Notes: generated by a model from the letters alone, not told the origin. 64,000 bases of DNA from Dioscorea cayenensis subsp. rotundata (GCF_009730915.1 NC_052480.1:3410001-3474000), one strand, 5' to 3'; counted from the stretch's first letter, positions 51,624-63,314 are shown. Made by a program: numbers and translations.

Positions 51624-52235
51624 TCAGAGCTGGCGATCAGCGGCGGCGGCGACGAACGGCAGGTAAGGCGTCTTCCCGAGAACGCAGCTAATCAAGCCGT
51701 AAACGAAGCACACGGAACTGAACACGAAGAGAGAGCTATACCCAATCTCCAGCACCTGGAAGCCGACCCCTCTCGTCGGCACGCCGAACACTCGCTGGAT
51801 GAGCGACGGCAAAGCCAAGAGCACGTCCAGCACCACGGCTTGCATCGCGTTGAAGCGGACGTAGCGGCTGAACTGAGGGTTGCGGACAACGCCGAGGTAA
51901 AGAGCGAAGAAGGCGACGAAGGCGGCGTAGGGGATGGAGCGGTAGGCGGCGATGAGAGGGAGGATGGGGTTGAGGGCGGTGGCGAGAATGGGTAAGCGGG
52001 TGAAGAGGAAGCGGCCGTAGTGGAGTGAGTTGAAGAAGGGGAGGGCGTAGGAGGCGGTGGAGATCAAGCGATCGGTGGCGGGAACGGCGGAGCGGTAGGA
52101 CATTGAGATCCGGGGAAGAGGAGTGGTACTCGGCGGTGATCGGAGAGGGAGATTGATGGTGAGTGATGGGGAGGGGCGGTGGTGGCGGAGAAGGGGAAGC
52201 GGTGAGACGCGGTGGAGAATGAGGGTCGCCGCCAT
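51624..52235 (-). CDS. TIC20-II: TIC20-II-like chloroplast inner-envelope protein
   Basis: Member of the TIC20 family of the inner-envelope translocon. Single exon, 203 aa from ATG at 52235 (AATGGCGGCG context). An in-frame ATG at 52310 would add 25 residues, also Ser-rich and transit-peptide-like. The N-terminal 45 residues are rich in Ser, Pro and Arg and low in acidic residues, a chloroplast transit peptide. The mature part has four hydrophobic helices: around YALPFFNSLHYGRFLF, YAAFVAFFALYLGVV, the LDVLLALPSLIQRVF region, and FVFSSVCFVYGLISCVLG. It contains RFNAMQAVVLDVLLA and ends KTPYLPFVAAAADRQL, characteristic of TIC20-II. Divergent from VIPP1. Confidence 0.92.
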   Translation of the reverse strand: MAATLILHRVSPLPLLRHHRPSPSLTINLPLRSPPSTTPLPRISMSYRSAVPATDRLISTASYALPFFNSLHYGRFLFTRLPILATALNPILPLIAAYRSIPYAAFVAFFALYLGVVRNPQFSRYVRFNAMQAVVLDVLLALPSLIQRVFGVPTRGVGFQVLEIGYSSLFVFSSVCFVYGLISCVLGKTPYLPFVAAAADRQL

Positions 52236-52310
52236 TGATGAGAGCTTTGGGGATTCGAAGGTGAATGGCGAGGCAGAGAAGTGCAAGGGTTTTGAAGAGG
52301 TTATTTGCAT

Positions 52311-52627
52311 CCAAGACCCTAAAGTTTTTTTGTTAATTATTAGTACATTTTAAAGGGGTTTTTCTGAAATTTTACAGTAGTTCTTCAGATATAGTGATTG
52401 TAAACCGTTCGATGTGGAGGATTCTTTAATCACAACCGTAGAATTAGTGGTTCTCATCGTGGGATCTTCTTTCTCGTGGATAAAAGGAGACGTTTTTGTG
52501 CTTCTTGTTCAACCTGGATTTTGGGGACGAGAAATTAGCCAAAAAAACCCTTCTTTTTTTTTTTTATTCTCGGAGGGGGTTTTGGTTGAATTCTTTGCGA
52601 TCTTGGAAGTGGATTTTTTGCTCAACA
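52311..52627. promoter_or_regulatory. Divergent promoter region shared by TIC20-II and VIPP1
   Basis: About 320-390 bp separates the two start codons. It must hold both 5' UTRs and core promoters. No clear TATA box in either direction; a T-tract (52555-52565) lies in the VIPP1 leader. Confidence 0.55.
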
Positions 52628-55600
52628 ATGGCGATGAAGGCTTCTGCTAATGGGTTGAACTTGGCGCCCACACCTTCTTGTTGTTTGGAAGCTCAATCGA
52701 GGCGGGTTTCGGTCACTGGGCGATCCCTTGGGACCTCTTTTCTCAATGGCGGTGGTATAATGATCGATTTCGATTTCTTTGCAGTTTATCCTTTTTTTTC
52801 TTGTTGTGATCGCGAATTTTTTATATTTTGGATTGAATTGTAGTGTTTTTTTTTTCAGCGAATGGACCAGATTTTATACTTTTCTTGTATTTATTGCAGT
52901 CTAGGTTTACTTAGTTAGTAAGATTTTGCTCTATTGATTATGGTAATCGAATTTATATTGTGCTGGTGGGGAGTAATTTGAGTAAATGATTCTGTTTTTT
53001 TTTTTCGGTGGAAAATGTTATAAAGTTTTATGTAAGTAATTTTTTTTTTGGTGAGGACTAATTGAGTAAAAGATTGTTTCTTCTTCTTATTCTTCTTTTT
53101 AAATGATAAAAGGTTTCTCCTTTTTTTATATTAGACTTGATTATAGTGTGGTAAATGTTGTATAGTTTCATTTATGCATTTTTGCAAATATATGTTATGA
53201 TCAGCTTCCTTTTTGAAATTCTTAAAATTTGTCTAATCTTAAGAAATTTTTTTATCTCATTTATCTGCAAGAAAACTGCTGATGTTACCTTGTAGGCCAT
53301 AGGATGCCCGTTTGGATAGCGTTAAACATTCAATTCCTTCACTCTTTTGATTGTTTATTTCTTGAATGCTCTTCTCTAAATGTTTTTATTCATCAACCAA
53401 CCACAATGTTTTGCTTGTCTAATATCAGAGAGCTGCATTGCATAACCTTAATCTGTGTGTGATATCTGTATCCTTGGCAGTTGGGGGTCTTAAAACAAAA
53501 GGGATAAAGCTATCTACCTCTAATAGATTGAGATGTGGTGGGCGTGGTGGAGCTCTTGGTACTCAAATGAATTTATTTGATCGATTTGCTAGGGTTATTA
53601 AAGTAAGTTTTGTGAAATATAATTCATGAATGAAGTTGATATATTATTATTGGTCATTTCATTCTTTTTGTATTTTTAATGTTACTGATTTGTATAATTA
53701 GTCGTATGCAAATGCACTTGTGAGTTCACTGGAAGATCCAGAGAAAATCTTGGAACAAGCTGTACAGGAAATGAATGATGACTTGACTAAGATGCGTCAA
53801 GCCACAGCACAGGTATATATCTCTAGCTTTTACTTATGCTTTCGTTAAACATATTTGCTGACCACCCTTCCACCACACCCTTGTTTGTGTGTTCATAGTA
53901 AAATGATTATCCTTGGAATTTTATCATAATTCATCTTCTAAAAGAAGTTTTTTGATCTCTAATTTTATGTTCAAGGTTTTAGCATCTCAAAAGCGAATGG
54001 AGAACAAGTATAAAGCTGCCCAACAAGCTTCTGAGGACTGGTAATAGAATCTTAGAAACGCAGAACTATTTACTGATCCTAATGTTCTTGCCTTTATTGT
54101 GTGCTTACTAGTTCAGTTGTCAATGCAGGTATCGTAGGGCTCAACTTGCTCTAGGAAAAGGAGATGAGGATCTTGCTCGTGAGGCACTCAAAAGGCGAAA
54201 ATCTTATGCTGTAGGTATCTCCTTGAAATTTTGGTAAGCTAGCAAATTGATTCTTGACCATTTTTATTGACCTTTTTTATATTATTTGATGCGATAGATG
54301 TAATTTGTATCACTTCTGTTTGTTTGGATATTTTAATGTCCCAAAGGCAGACCTGGGATTGTTATTGTGCTTTTGAAAGGGAACTTTTACATGATCTTCT
54401 AAAATTTAATGGCCTGAATGTGCAGTTTGCCCAACCGAGTTTCATTTTTTTATTTTTTATTTTTGGTGGGAATGTACTCATACTGGACATTAAACAGCCT
54501 TGCCCGTATACCTAACCTGAGTAATATCTATAGCTGCCTGTTGGCCTTTAAAATAGTTGAGAGTAACATCTAAGCCTGAAATTGAGTTCATAACCATTTT
54601 CTTTTGGTTTTGATAGACATTTTCTTCTTAGTATGAAGCAAATTCACTTTTATCTGCATAATTATGAAAAATGTGTTTTTCTGAGCATACAACTGATGCT
54701 AGTTCACAGGTATAGTTTGTAACTTAGTCAGTTACTTGAATATATTGTCAAGACATCCATTGAGCTTACTTTTCATGTTAGACCTTTGAGCGCAACTTTT
54801 CATGATCCATTACTTGAGATAGAGGAAGTGCATAATTTGGGACACAAGGTGCTTCTGCCTCAGTTGGAGATAGAATGGAAGATTCATTTGCTATTTGCCT
54901 TAACTCAACCTTACTTGGAAAGTGTATTATTTCTAAGATCAAGGAAATAGCAACTAAATCATTTGAATGCAAAATATCCAAAAATCCTATGTTATATATA
55001 GTCATTTGATGATAACACATTTATTTGAAAATTACTACATTACCTGTGATTTGCTCTTTTAGAAACATATTTATTAGGTTTACTTTTGTGAAATGCGGAG
55101 TCAAAAGTCAAAAGTTATAACTATTATATATTTACTTGAACTTCTCATTTATCTCAGGATAATGCAGCCTCTTTGAAATCTCAGTTGGATCAACAGAAAG
55201 GTGTGGTTGAGAATCTCGTGTCCAATACTCGGGTAAGTCCATTGCCTCTAATATGGTTCTCATATATTCATATAGTCCCACTTCCTCATTGTGTCTAGTG
55301 CGTGGGCCTTGTTGTCTCCTAAATTATGGTTTGGACATAATAGAACTAATGGTATTTACTACATGCATCATTTTTTTCTCTTCTATGAGAACATTTCTTT
55401 TCATCTCTCTGAGGATGTCACTTCTAATTCCAATCTTTCATTCAGAGTTCCAACTGTACATGTGTTTGTCAAACTCATTGTTATTAATTTTGTTTCTATT
55501 TTTATGTGGAGGTTTCAAATGAGAGTCATTAATTATGCTGTGGTTTATATTCCTGAAATTTTTTAACAGCTTTTGGAGAGCAAGATACAAGAGGCCAGGT

Positions 55601-56661
55601 CAAAGAAAGATACTCTGAAAGCTCGTGCTCAGTCAGCAAAGTCTGTGACCTTCTGCGACCATAATTTTTGCTTTAACTTATTATTCATTTCCTAAAATGC
55701 GAAATGCAAAATTTTCTTTGGTGTAGAACTGCAACAAAAGTGAACGAGATGTTGGGAAATGTCAATACAAGCAGTGCCCTTTCAGCATTTGAAAAGATGG
55801 AGGAAAAAGGTTTGGGTTTTCCTCTTCCATGTAGAATATCTAATCAAAAAATGATTCCAAAACCTATGTTATGAATTTTCCTAGTTAAGGATCACATGTT
55901 AGATAAAATGGTTAAATTAGTGGCAAACTAGATCCACATTATCACTAGGCCAGGAAATACAAGCTTCCTTTTGCTCAATTGGTTGAGTTCTTTGCATGTT
56001 TTAGTCCAAGGATGTAGGACAGCCTTCAGCATGAAGTTGCAATGCTTGTAAGAAAATATGCTTTGAGCCTTAGTTATCAAATTTTTCCTGTAAACAGTTA
56101 TGGCTATGGAATCTCAAGCAGAGGCTCTCAATCAGTTAACAACTGATGATCTAGAAGGAAAGGTAGGTGATTCATTTCTTCCATATTGATTCTAGAGTAT
56201 GATACAGAAGGTGCATGATTTTTTATTCAAATCACTGTTATTTGCAGTTTGCATTGCTTGAGACATCATCAGTGGATGATGATCTTGCAAAACTGAGAAA
56301 GGAGATTTCAGGGAGCTCTCTGGTATGTCCTAATCATATCCTGCTCAGCTTATTCTTTCATGACTGTTTTAAGTAAACCTGAGAGCTCAAGTAATTTCAC
56401 AATTCCTTTTGATATAATGTCATTCCATTTTTATTCAGCACAAATCTTTATCCATTAGATTGTAAACTCTCCTCTGCAAACATATTTGACTTATGCACCG
56501 AATCAAGACTGAGTTTCACCATATATATGTTCTCTAAATAGAAAGGCGAGCTCCCGGCCAGCAGCGCAGCGGCAAGCAGTTCAAATGCCTCATTTTCTTT
56601 CCGAGATATGGAGATTGAGAAGGAACTCAATGAACTCCGGAGCAAGGCTAAAGAATATTAG
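52628..56661 (+). CDS. VIPP1: Vesicle-inducing protein in plastids 1 (PspA/IM30 family)
   Basis: ESCRT-III-like membrane-remodelling protein needed for thylakoid biogenesis and envelope protection. Eleven exons: 52628-52754, 53481-53602, 53702-53812, 53977-54040, 54129-54210, 55158-55232, 55570-55640, 55727-55809, 56098-56162, 56248-56322, 56542-56661 (exon 4 start may be off by one base); about 331 aa. A plastid transit peptide covers roughly residues 1-65. The PspA domain starts at the amphipathic helix [19 protein letters not shown], followed by long coiled-coil helices ([39 protein letters not shown]). A serine-rich linker ([16 protein letters not shown]) precedes the C-terminal helix ending [15 protein letters not shown], the extension that distinguishes VIPP1 from bacterial PspA. 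The gene is intact. Confidence 0.95.
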
Positions 56662-56937
56662 GCTGCCAATCTTATCCCTCAAAGTACTTCAACTTAAGTA
56701 CTTATCCTTAAAAAAAAAAAAATGAAGATCTACCTAAACTCAATGTTTCTCTTGATGCAGTGATTTATTGTGAAGGGAAACACATGGCAGCGTATCAAGT
56801 CTTTGTTTGTGTATATACTTTATAGTGTATGTGCTTCTGTCAACCTACAATATAAGATTTTGTGGTTTTCGATTTTTCTATACTTAATTTCATGTAAAAT
56901 ACAATATCTGGACACATAAAAATGTGAAATGTGGGTG

Positions 56938-57030
56938 TGCTTGAGTGGTTAGTGGATTATTCATAGGGTATGTGATCTCTTCTTGATCTACCCAAGTTCA
57001 AATCCCACTTGGAGCATTTTTTTCACATTT
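56938..57030 (+). mobile_element. tRNA-Ser-like sequence, probable SINE head
   Basis: TGTGCTTGAGTGGTTAGTGG resembles a tRNA-Ser/Leu D-arm with A-box, and AAGTTCAAATCCCACTTGG a T-arm with B-box. The acceptor stem does not pair well and no sensible anticodon loop is seen, so it is not a functional tRNA. A T-rich stretch follows. Probably the head of a degenerate SINE. Confidence 0.45.
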
Positions 57031-57488
57031 TATATTTTTTTAATATGTCTATTTAAATTTTGGTTATATTAGCCCATTATTCTTCATTTAAAATAATTAT
57101 TTTGTTAGACTATTTTTTTACTTTTTATTTTTTTGTTTTGCCTTTAGGCTTCAGCCCCCCTTACTATCAAGTCCTGGTTCCGTCCCTGCTTGAAATAAAT
57201 CTTGGTTGTGATTCAGAGGCATGTTCTTTGTGTTCTAAATCATTATTAAGTTTCAGAAAAATTCTTTGTTTTTAAGTTGAATCTCTTGTGAGTTATGAAT
57301 TATGGTGTTTGTTTGCAATTAATATTAATCAAGAGAACCAGAGCAGTTGGAACTCAATTAATTGTTAATTTGATGTGATTATGTTATCAATTAGTAACTT
57401 TTGTTTCATACTTAATGAATTATTGATGAACATGAAGAACAAGAAGCCAAACAACACCACCTAACCCTGATCAACAAGCAACTGGCAT

Positions 57489-57532
57489 TTGACTGGTCAA
57501 ACAGGTTGACCATGTAAACGTGGTATTTGACT
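57489..57532 (+). promoter_or_regulatory. W-box cluster upstream of the PIP-like gene
   Basis: TTGACT (57489), GGTCAA (57495), TTGACC (57506) and TTGACT (57527) lie within 44 bp. They are WRKY-binding cores. A further TTGACT in reverse is at 58297-58302, about 60 bp upstream of the TATA box. Confidence 0.45.
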
Positions 57533-58360
57533 TTTGGTTAACATACACAAAATCCATGTGTTGGTCCTCAGCATGTTTTAACTTAAGCATTTGTAGGTTA
57601 CCATGTTTTCGTCATGCATCTTGTGAAAATTTTGACTAGTTATTAAGCTTTTTCAAATAATTAAATTGCCCAAAATGCCCTTGCATGTATAAATAGATTA
57701 TTATTATTATTATTATTTTAAATTAATGATTAAATAATGATCTTTCTTTAAAATTTTATTTGAGAAAGGGACAAGGCAAAAACCTAGTCTCCACTTTCAA
57801 GATTTACTCATGTGCTCCACCATTTTCAAGGTTTTGAAGTCCATTCTTTGTTATCCTTCAACTTCAAGCAAACTCCACCAACCAAATTCTATAACTATAT
57901 ATATATATATATTTTTTTTTAATTCTTGGATGGTCCTCATTCTTCCATGCAAAGCTAGTAAATAGAATTCATGGAAATTGATGAAGTTCGCTCAAAACCC
58001 TACCATGATTTAGGGTTAGCTAGATTTGCATCTCTTAAAAATATAAAATAAATAAATAAATAAATAACAAGTTTTGAATCATGTGCACCCTATTTGATTA
58101 GCAACTAAAAAAAGTTATAGTTACTTATCTAATTAACTAACTAATCCACTAACAAAAGTCATTAAAAAAAGTTAGACCGGAACTCTTCAAAGGATTAGGC
58201 TCAAATAGACCAGACCTTTCTCTAAGGGCATTTTAGTCATTTCGAAATACTAAAAAGGTGGCAGACTAGTACTCGGCGCTTGCACAATAATCCCGCAGTC
58301 AACTCAATATTCAACCCTTACAATCACCAAAATTACAGAAATGCCACCACTCTCAAACTC

Positions 58361-58368
58361 TATATAAA
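58361..58368 (+). promoter_or_regulatory. TATA box of the PIP-like peptide gene
   Basis: TATATAAAC about 75 bp upstream of the start codon, in a C/A-rich leader context. It places transcription start near 58392. Confidence 0.7.
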
Positions 58369-58436
58369 CACTAGTCCTCACACCCTCCTCTTCTCCATTC
58401 AAACCCTAAAAACAACACCAAAAAAGTTCTCAAACC

Positions 58437-58712
58437 ATGAGTCCTTGGAGATCACCAAACTTTGTTATCTCATTCATCCTCATCATCTTCATTTCTCTTG
58501 CATGTTTGCATGTAGCCCATGCGGTGAGATCGACGCCGGAGATCTCCAACGACGAAAGCGATGTTTCGAACCGGTTACCGGCTGATTGCTTTGATGGCTC
58601 AAGCTTTCATCTTGCTTATCCTACTGATCTCTTTGAGAAGGCAAGGTCTACAATGGTGTCATGGATGGAAAGGTTACCTGCAGGGCCAAGTCCTAAAGGC
58701 CCTGGTCATTAG
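58437..58712 (+). CDS. PIP-type secreted signalling peptide precursor
   Basis: 91-codon single-exon precursor. Residues 1-28 are a signal peptide (basic start MSPWRSPN, hydrophobic FVISFILIIFISLACLHVAH). A variable acidic middle follows, then the C-terminal motif PAGPSPKGPGH at the very end. This matches the SGPS-GH core of the plant PAMP-induced peptide (PIP/PIPL) family, related to IDA and CLE-like peptides; PIP peptides are perceived by the receptor kinase RLK7 and amplify immunity. Pro residues in GPSP and GPG are likely hydroxylation sites. Start context ACCATGAG. Another frame (ATG 58280) overlaps but lacks family features. Confidence 0.85.
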   Translation: MSPWRSPNFVISFILIIFISLACLHVAHAVRSTPEISNDESDVSNRLPADCFDGSSFHLAYPTDLFEKARSTMVSWMERLPAGPSPKGPGH

Positions 58713-59248
58713 TTTCTTGTCAAGTAATAAATATATTTAGAGAGATATATAGATACATGATCATAGAATATATTATATTTGTTAGAGTGAAACTTTTTTC
58801 TTTATTTATTTTTTTCTTTTTGATCTTTGTTTGATTTTATGTTCAAATTGTTCTTTGATTCTTATGTACAATCATTTATATAAACAATGTTTTAAATGCT
58901 GTTGTTGAATGTTGATCATGTTGTTGAATTAATGTTGAGAGTTTTGTTTCTAATGCTTCACCAACTTTGATTAGTTCTTTATTAAAAGAAACATTTGGAG
59001 TAAAGAAACTAAATTTAGAGTTTGGATTTGTTTGTAGGAATCAAATTTATTAATTATGCATGTTTTTCAAACGAAGGACAATTCTCTTCTTTGACTTGTG
59101 TTCTTGTTGTTTATAATGGAATATTTATTTTCCATCTATATATGACTGTTTAATACATTAATAGGGGGACTAACTTAGCATTCTTCTTTTTAAGGCACTA
59201 AATTAATTAAAGGTGAACCATCATCTTGGGTGGAAAAAATTATCAGAA

Positions 59249-59326
<78 letters not shown>

Positions 59327-61124
59327 GAGTTTGGTAGCTATATTATTTATTATATTTTTTTAACGTATTTTTTTTTTTATATTTGTACTTTGACATTAGT
59401 TTGATTTCGCCTCCCTTCAACATATATAATATGGATATTCCATAATTATAAGATTTTTTTAAAAATTAATGGATTTATTGACAGAGTTATTATAAAGTGT
59501 TACGCTATGCGGTTGGACAGTCAGATAAAAAGCTATGAATTTTTTTTTATTTTTGAATATAAATATATTTCATGATTTTTTTACAGAAAAATGAAACAAA
59601 CTTTGGGATTTGACACATTTTATTGTAAAAAATTATTATTATTAATATGATGGATAAACCATAAATTTATTAAAAAATAAATAGTAAAAAAAAATAATTA
59701 TGAAAGTATATCTAATGTATTGGTTATTTATTTCCAAAAATATTTGCCATTTTTATACACATAAACCACAACCAACGATTTGTCCTTTAAATGTACACTT
59801 ATGTGGAGATGCAATTAATTAAGATGCATCACTATATGTGATTGTTAAGAGTATTTTAATTTATATTAATTTATGAGATAAATTTAAAAAATAATTCTAC
59901 TTTAGTATATTTTTTTAAAGTTTACTCTCCTTAAAAGAGCTATGAAAAAATTAACTGATTTTTTCTTTAAAATTTTTAATATTAAATTTAAATTATAAAA
60001 TTATATATATAAATTTTGTTATTTTGTGAGGTTTAAGTATAGATAAATATTATTTTTTTAAAAAAAAGAAAATCATATACACATTCTTATGGGTATATAT
60101 ATGTGAAAATTTTCCTTAAAATTATAGATAATTTTTTTTTGTTAATTTAGATTAAGGAAACCAATAAAAAATATATGTATATAGGTCCGAATATATCAAC
60201 TTAAGAATTTTTTTTTTTTTGTCAAAAAAAAATTAAGAGTTATTTTTTCCTTCCTACCACAAAGTCAGCAGACATGCACATGCCAGAGAATTTTTAGTTG
60301 TGTTCAAACAGAATTAAAGGGAACATATTGTTCTGTTTGGTAATTCTTTCTCTCGTATAAGTTTTAGAAATGTGAATAATGTTTTTTTTTTTTTAATCAG
60401 AGAGAAGGACATTTGCTTTTTTATATGAATTGGAAAATTAGGTAAAAGAATTTCAACGTTTCCACACATTTTGTCTTTGTGAAGCCTGACTTGGAAGTAA
60501 ACAAAAGACACAAGCAAAAGAAATTGAAACCCTGTCTGGTTATGTTTGTGTATGGCAAACAATGAAGGTGATATTTTATTCTAAATTCTTCCTAAACATG
60601 ACTATATATATGTTGAATTTTTTGTAATTTTTTCTTCTATTATTAATTTTTTGTAAAAAGTAAATTAGCAAATAAACACTTCTAAAACCCAATATATATG
60701 GTTTATTGTAGTGTCAAATCAATTTTTTTTAATAAACACAATGTGATAGGCACAATTATCATAAGGGTATGCGCACAAAAATATAAGTTCATAAATACAT
60801 ATTTACACAATTAACATGAGAATTGAATTATAAATCTGCACTTACAATTGGGGAGTGGGTACTCAATATTATTGTATCCAACCAATTTTAAACATGACTA
60901 TGAATTTTTTCCAAATTATACTTTTCATAGTGGACCAAATGCCCAATTATTAAAAAGAAAAATCAACACAAAAATAATTATTTTATTAAAATATGCTTTA
61001 TTAATTTCCACTCAAAACAAGTACATATAGAGAGGACCAAAGCGTCAACTTATTAAAATAAAACCACAACCATAACACAAGACCCACTAACTCACTCAGT
61101 GATTAAAGCCACACTCAATCACAT
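58713..61124. other. AT-rich intergenic DNA with a long microsatellite
   Basis: No gene supported. It contains the (AT)n array at 59253 and many T or A tracts. Confidence 0.5.
59253..59322. repeat. (AT)35 microsatellite
   Basis: About 70 bp of uninterrupted AT, likely polymorphic and a candidate for misassembly in length. Confidence 0.97.
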
Positions 61125-62021
61125 CTAACAAGTAAGATGATTCCCTGGATCCACACCAAGCCTGTTGCAATAGTCTTTATAGTACCCAACCCGAGAATTA
61201 ACGGCGGCCGTGTTCCCACCATCACACTCATATTTGCCATTGATGGCTCGGATGGTGGCTCCAAAATCTTGGTCGACGACCATGTGCCTGTGCGCGTTGT
61301 TAGTCATCCAATACCAAAGTGAGCTCTTGAAAGAGACCACCACATCATTGGCCACCTTCTCCGGCTGGTTCAGGCCATCAAAACCGATGTCTCCTCCGGC
61401 GGGACCATAGTTGTAGTTCCACGTCAATTGAAGTGGCCCACGTCCGTAATACTTCTTGTTTGGATTGCATGGGTACTGCGTCTTTGTTCTGTCACAGTAG
61501 TCTTTGCTTGCACCGTTGTTTTCTTCAATGAGACACATGTCTGTGAACAAAGTTCAACCATATAAATATTCTTCTTTTCAGTATTTATATATATATACAT
61601 ATATTTAAAAATATAATAAATATATATATATATATATAATCAACTTACGTCCAGTTTCTTGGGTGACATGAGCGAAATAAGCAGCGATCTCCCTTTTCTT
61701 GTCATCAATGGTCCCACTACGACCGAAGTATGGGTATTTAGCAGCAGCTTGAAGGAAGGCAGAGCGAGTGTAGAACTGTTTGCACTGGGCGATGCCATTA
61801 AAGAATGAGTCAGTGACAATGTCACCTACGTTGCCGGTGGGGGTGTAGCATGGCCCTCGTTGGCACTTATAGCCGCAGTAGGCCTCTCCTGTGCCGCAAA
61901 AGCCGTACTGGCTGCAGCACAAGTTGCTCGCACAGCCGCAGTTCTGGGCTGTGACAATGAGCAGAGCTCCGGCCATTAATATTAGGAGAGCTTGCATGAA
62001 GGTTTGGATGGATGGTGCCAT
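61125..62021 (-). CDS. Class IV chitinase (hevein domain plus GH19)
   Basis: Secreted endochitinase that cleaves fungal chitin. Two exons, 62021-61649 and 61540-61125, joined by a GT-AG intron; 262 aa. Residues 1-25 are a signal peptide. A short hevein chitin-binding domain follows (QNCGCASNLCCSQYGFCGTG, then AYCGYKCQ). The GH19 domain starts at VTDSFFNGI and is shortened as in class IV. The first catalytic Glu is in HVTQETGH, where most relatives have HETG (here Gln precedes Glu). The second Glu is in LIEENNGA, and YYGRGPLQLTWNYNYG forms the substrate-cleft signature. The protein ends GNHLTC. Vacuolar C-terminal extension is absent, so it is probably apoplastic. The intron contains TA repeats. 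Confidence 0.95.
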
Positions 62022-62080
62022 TATTTAATTTCTTAGCTTTGATCTTGTTGTTGTGAGGAGTTTGATGAGAAATGGGTGGG

Positions 62081-62089
62081 TATTTATGG
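62081..62089 (-). promoter_or_regulatory. TATA box of the chitinase
   Basis: CCATAAATA on the minus strand, about 60 bp upstream of the start codon. Confidence 0.65.
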
Positions 62090-62120
62090 ATGAAAATGGT
62101 GAAGGGTTGTGATTATTACG

Positions 62121-62147
62121 TTGACGCTTTGACTCTTGACTCTTGAC
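62121..62147 (+). promoter_or_regulatory. Array of four W-box cores upstream of the chitinase TATA box
   Basis: TTGAC occurs at 62121, 62129, 62136 and 62143, spaced 7-8 bp, ending about 30 bp from the TATA box. WRKY factors bind TTGAC(C/T), so pathogen or wound induction is likely. Same orientation in all four. Confidence 0.6.
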
Positions 62148-62149
62148 TT

Positions 62150-63000
62150 GCTAATTAGAAGGGGGAAGTTTCATTGATTCTTTCTCTTGTGAAGAAAGTA
62201 AGGGAAAGGCGAGAGTCCTTTACACTTTAGGGTTGTTTTCCCGGAACTTACATGGTGGAATATGCATGACCACAAGTAAAGAATTGAAGAAGTTGTGTTC
62301 ATACATGATCATTCCATGTTGTATAATCTTCTTTTCATACGCTGCTGTGATCGATCATCATATATGAATTTTGTTTCTTTATTAAACCGATGGTATACTT
62401 TTGATCTATGTGTGTGAAATCCTTGTGTGGTTGAGCTGTCAACCTATGGTGAAGAAAAATTGATATTTTCTTCCTCATAGATCACCTTTAAAGACTACCA
62501 TGCATGACTAATCATGTATATTTTTTTTAATAAATAGGTAATAAACACACTTAAATTTAAGGATAGTCACAGAAATGTATAGGTGTGGACTTAATATCTC
62601 AATATATATGTGCCTTGATCACTTTATTTTAGTTTATTTTGATGTTCAATTTTGGGTCCTTCTCGAAATGAACACCCTATGTGAGGGGTGTGATGCCAAT
62701 AAACCAAGAGGCAAACCCACCAAACTTCAATCTATTTCTTTTAAATAATATCAGTTTTATAATCAAAATTTAATTTAATTAATATTATTTAAATTAAATT
62801 TTATTTTAAAATTATTAACTATACATATTTATCAATATATTGAAAATTTTTAATTACATTATCAAATAATTAAATCTCACACAAAGGGTACAATGAGACA
62901 ATTCAGCCAATGTTTTGTTTAGCAATGAATTGATAGTTGCAACAAAATGAAAACATAAATTCCATATGCATTATTAATTACTGATTTCACAATTCTTTGA
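62150..63000. other. Intergenic DNA upstream of the chitinase
   Basis: Contains a SINE remnant at 62665-62715 (CACCCTATGTGAGG, then GATGCCAATAAACCA, resembling 51405-51445). Otherwise AT-rich. Confidence 0.45.
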
Positions 63001-63072
63001 ATATCTAACAAGTAAGATAATTTCCCAGGGCCACACCAATTAAGCTCATTGCGATAGTCTTTATATTTACAA
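63001..63072 (-). pseudogene. 3' remnant of a second chitinase gene
   Basis: About 70 bp resembles the chitinase 3' coding end at 61121-61190: TATCTAACAAGTAAGAT, CCACACCAA and GCGATAGTCTTTATA recur in order with small indels. Nothing upstream of it (plus coordinates beyond 63073) resembles the rest of the gene, so a tandem copy has been lost except for its tail. Confidence 0.65.
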
Positions 63073-63314
63073 CTTAATGGTTCAGACCGTTGTTGCAAAG
63101 CCTTGCCTAGGGCACCTTCTTAGTCAGTCAGAATTATTTTATAATGCAGTAGCAGGCCATGTAAAGCCAAGTATAGGATGCTCTGAATGTCTAGTCTCCA
63201 ACGCCGTAGATATCATCTTAATTGGAGTTTTCTATCAAAAAATATTGTTGTTTGATGAAGAAGGAGTTAGGCTTCCAGTTTTACTGAATTCCTGCATCTC
63301 CTTTTCTTAGGTAA
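63073..63314. other. Unassigned stretch between chitinase remnant and LTR
   Basis: One plus-strand frame is open for 77 codons (63077-63310) but has no recognisable motif. I do not call it a gene. Confidence 0.3.

Larger units (their letters stand above)
56662..58360. other. Intergenic region upstream of the peptide gene
   Basis: Contains a tRNA-like SINE fragment (56938), AT-rich DNA and WRKY-type cores (57489-57532). 57150-57190 ends in a TGGTTCCGTCCCTGCTTG phrase typical of plant transposon edges. An (AT)9 tract lies near 57900. Confidence 0.5.

Noticed and set aside
52123-52353. Arg/Gly-rich frames opposite TIC20-II
   Set aside because: Antisense shadows of a GC-rich transit-peptide region.
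56938-57030. Candidate tRNA-Ser gene
   Set aside because: Acceptor stem unpaired and no credible anticodon arm; listed as SINE-like instead.
58280-58585. 101-codon frame overlapping the PIP-like gene
   Set aside because: Starts upstream of the TATA box and has no family features; the 58437 frame has signal peptide and active motif.
61137-61410. Plus-strand frames opposite the chitinase
   Set aside because: Antisense shadows of a conserved enzyme.
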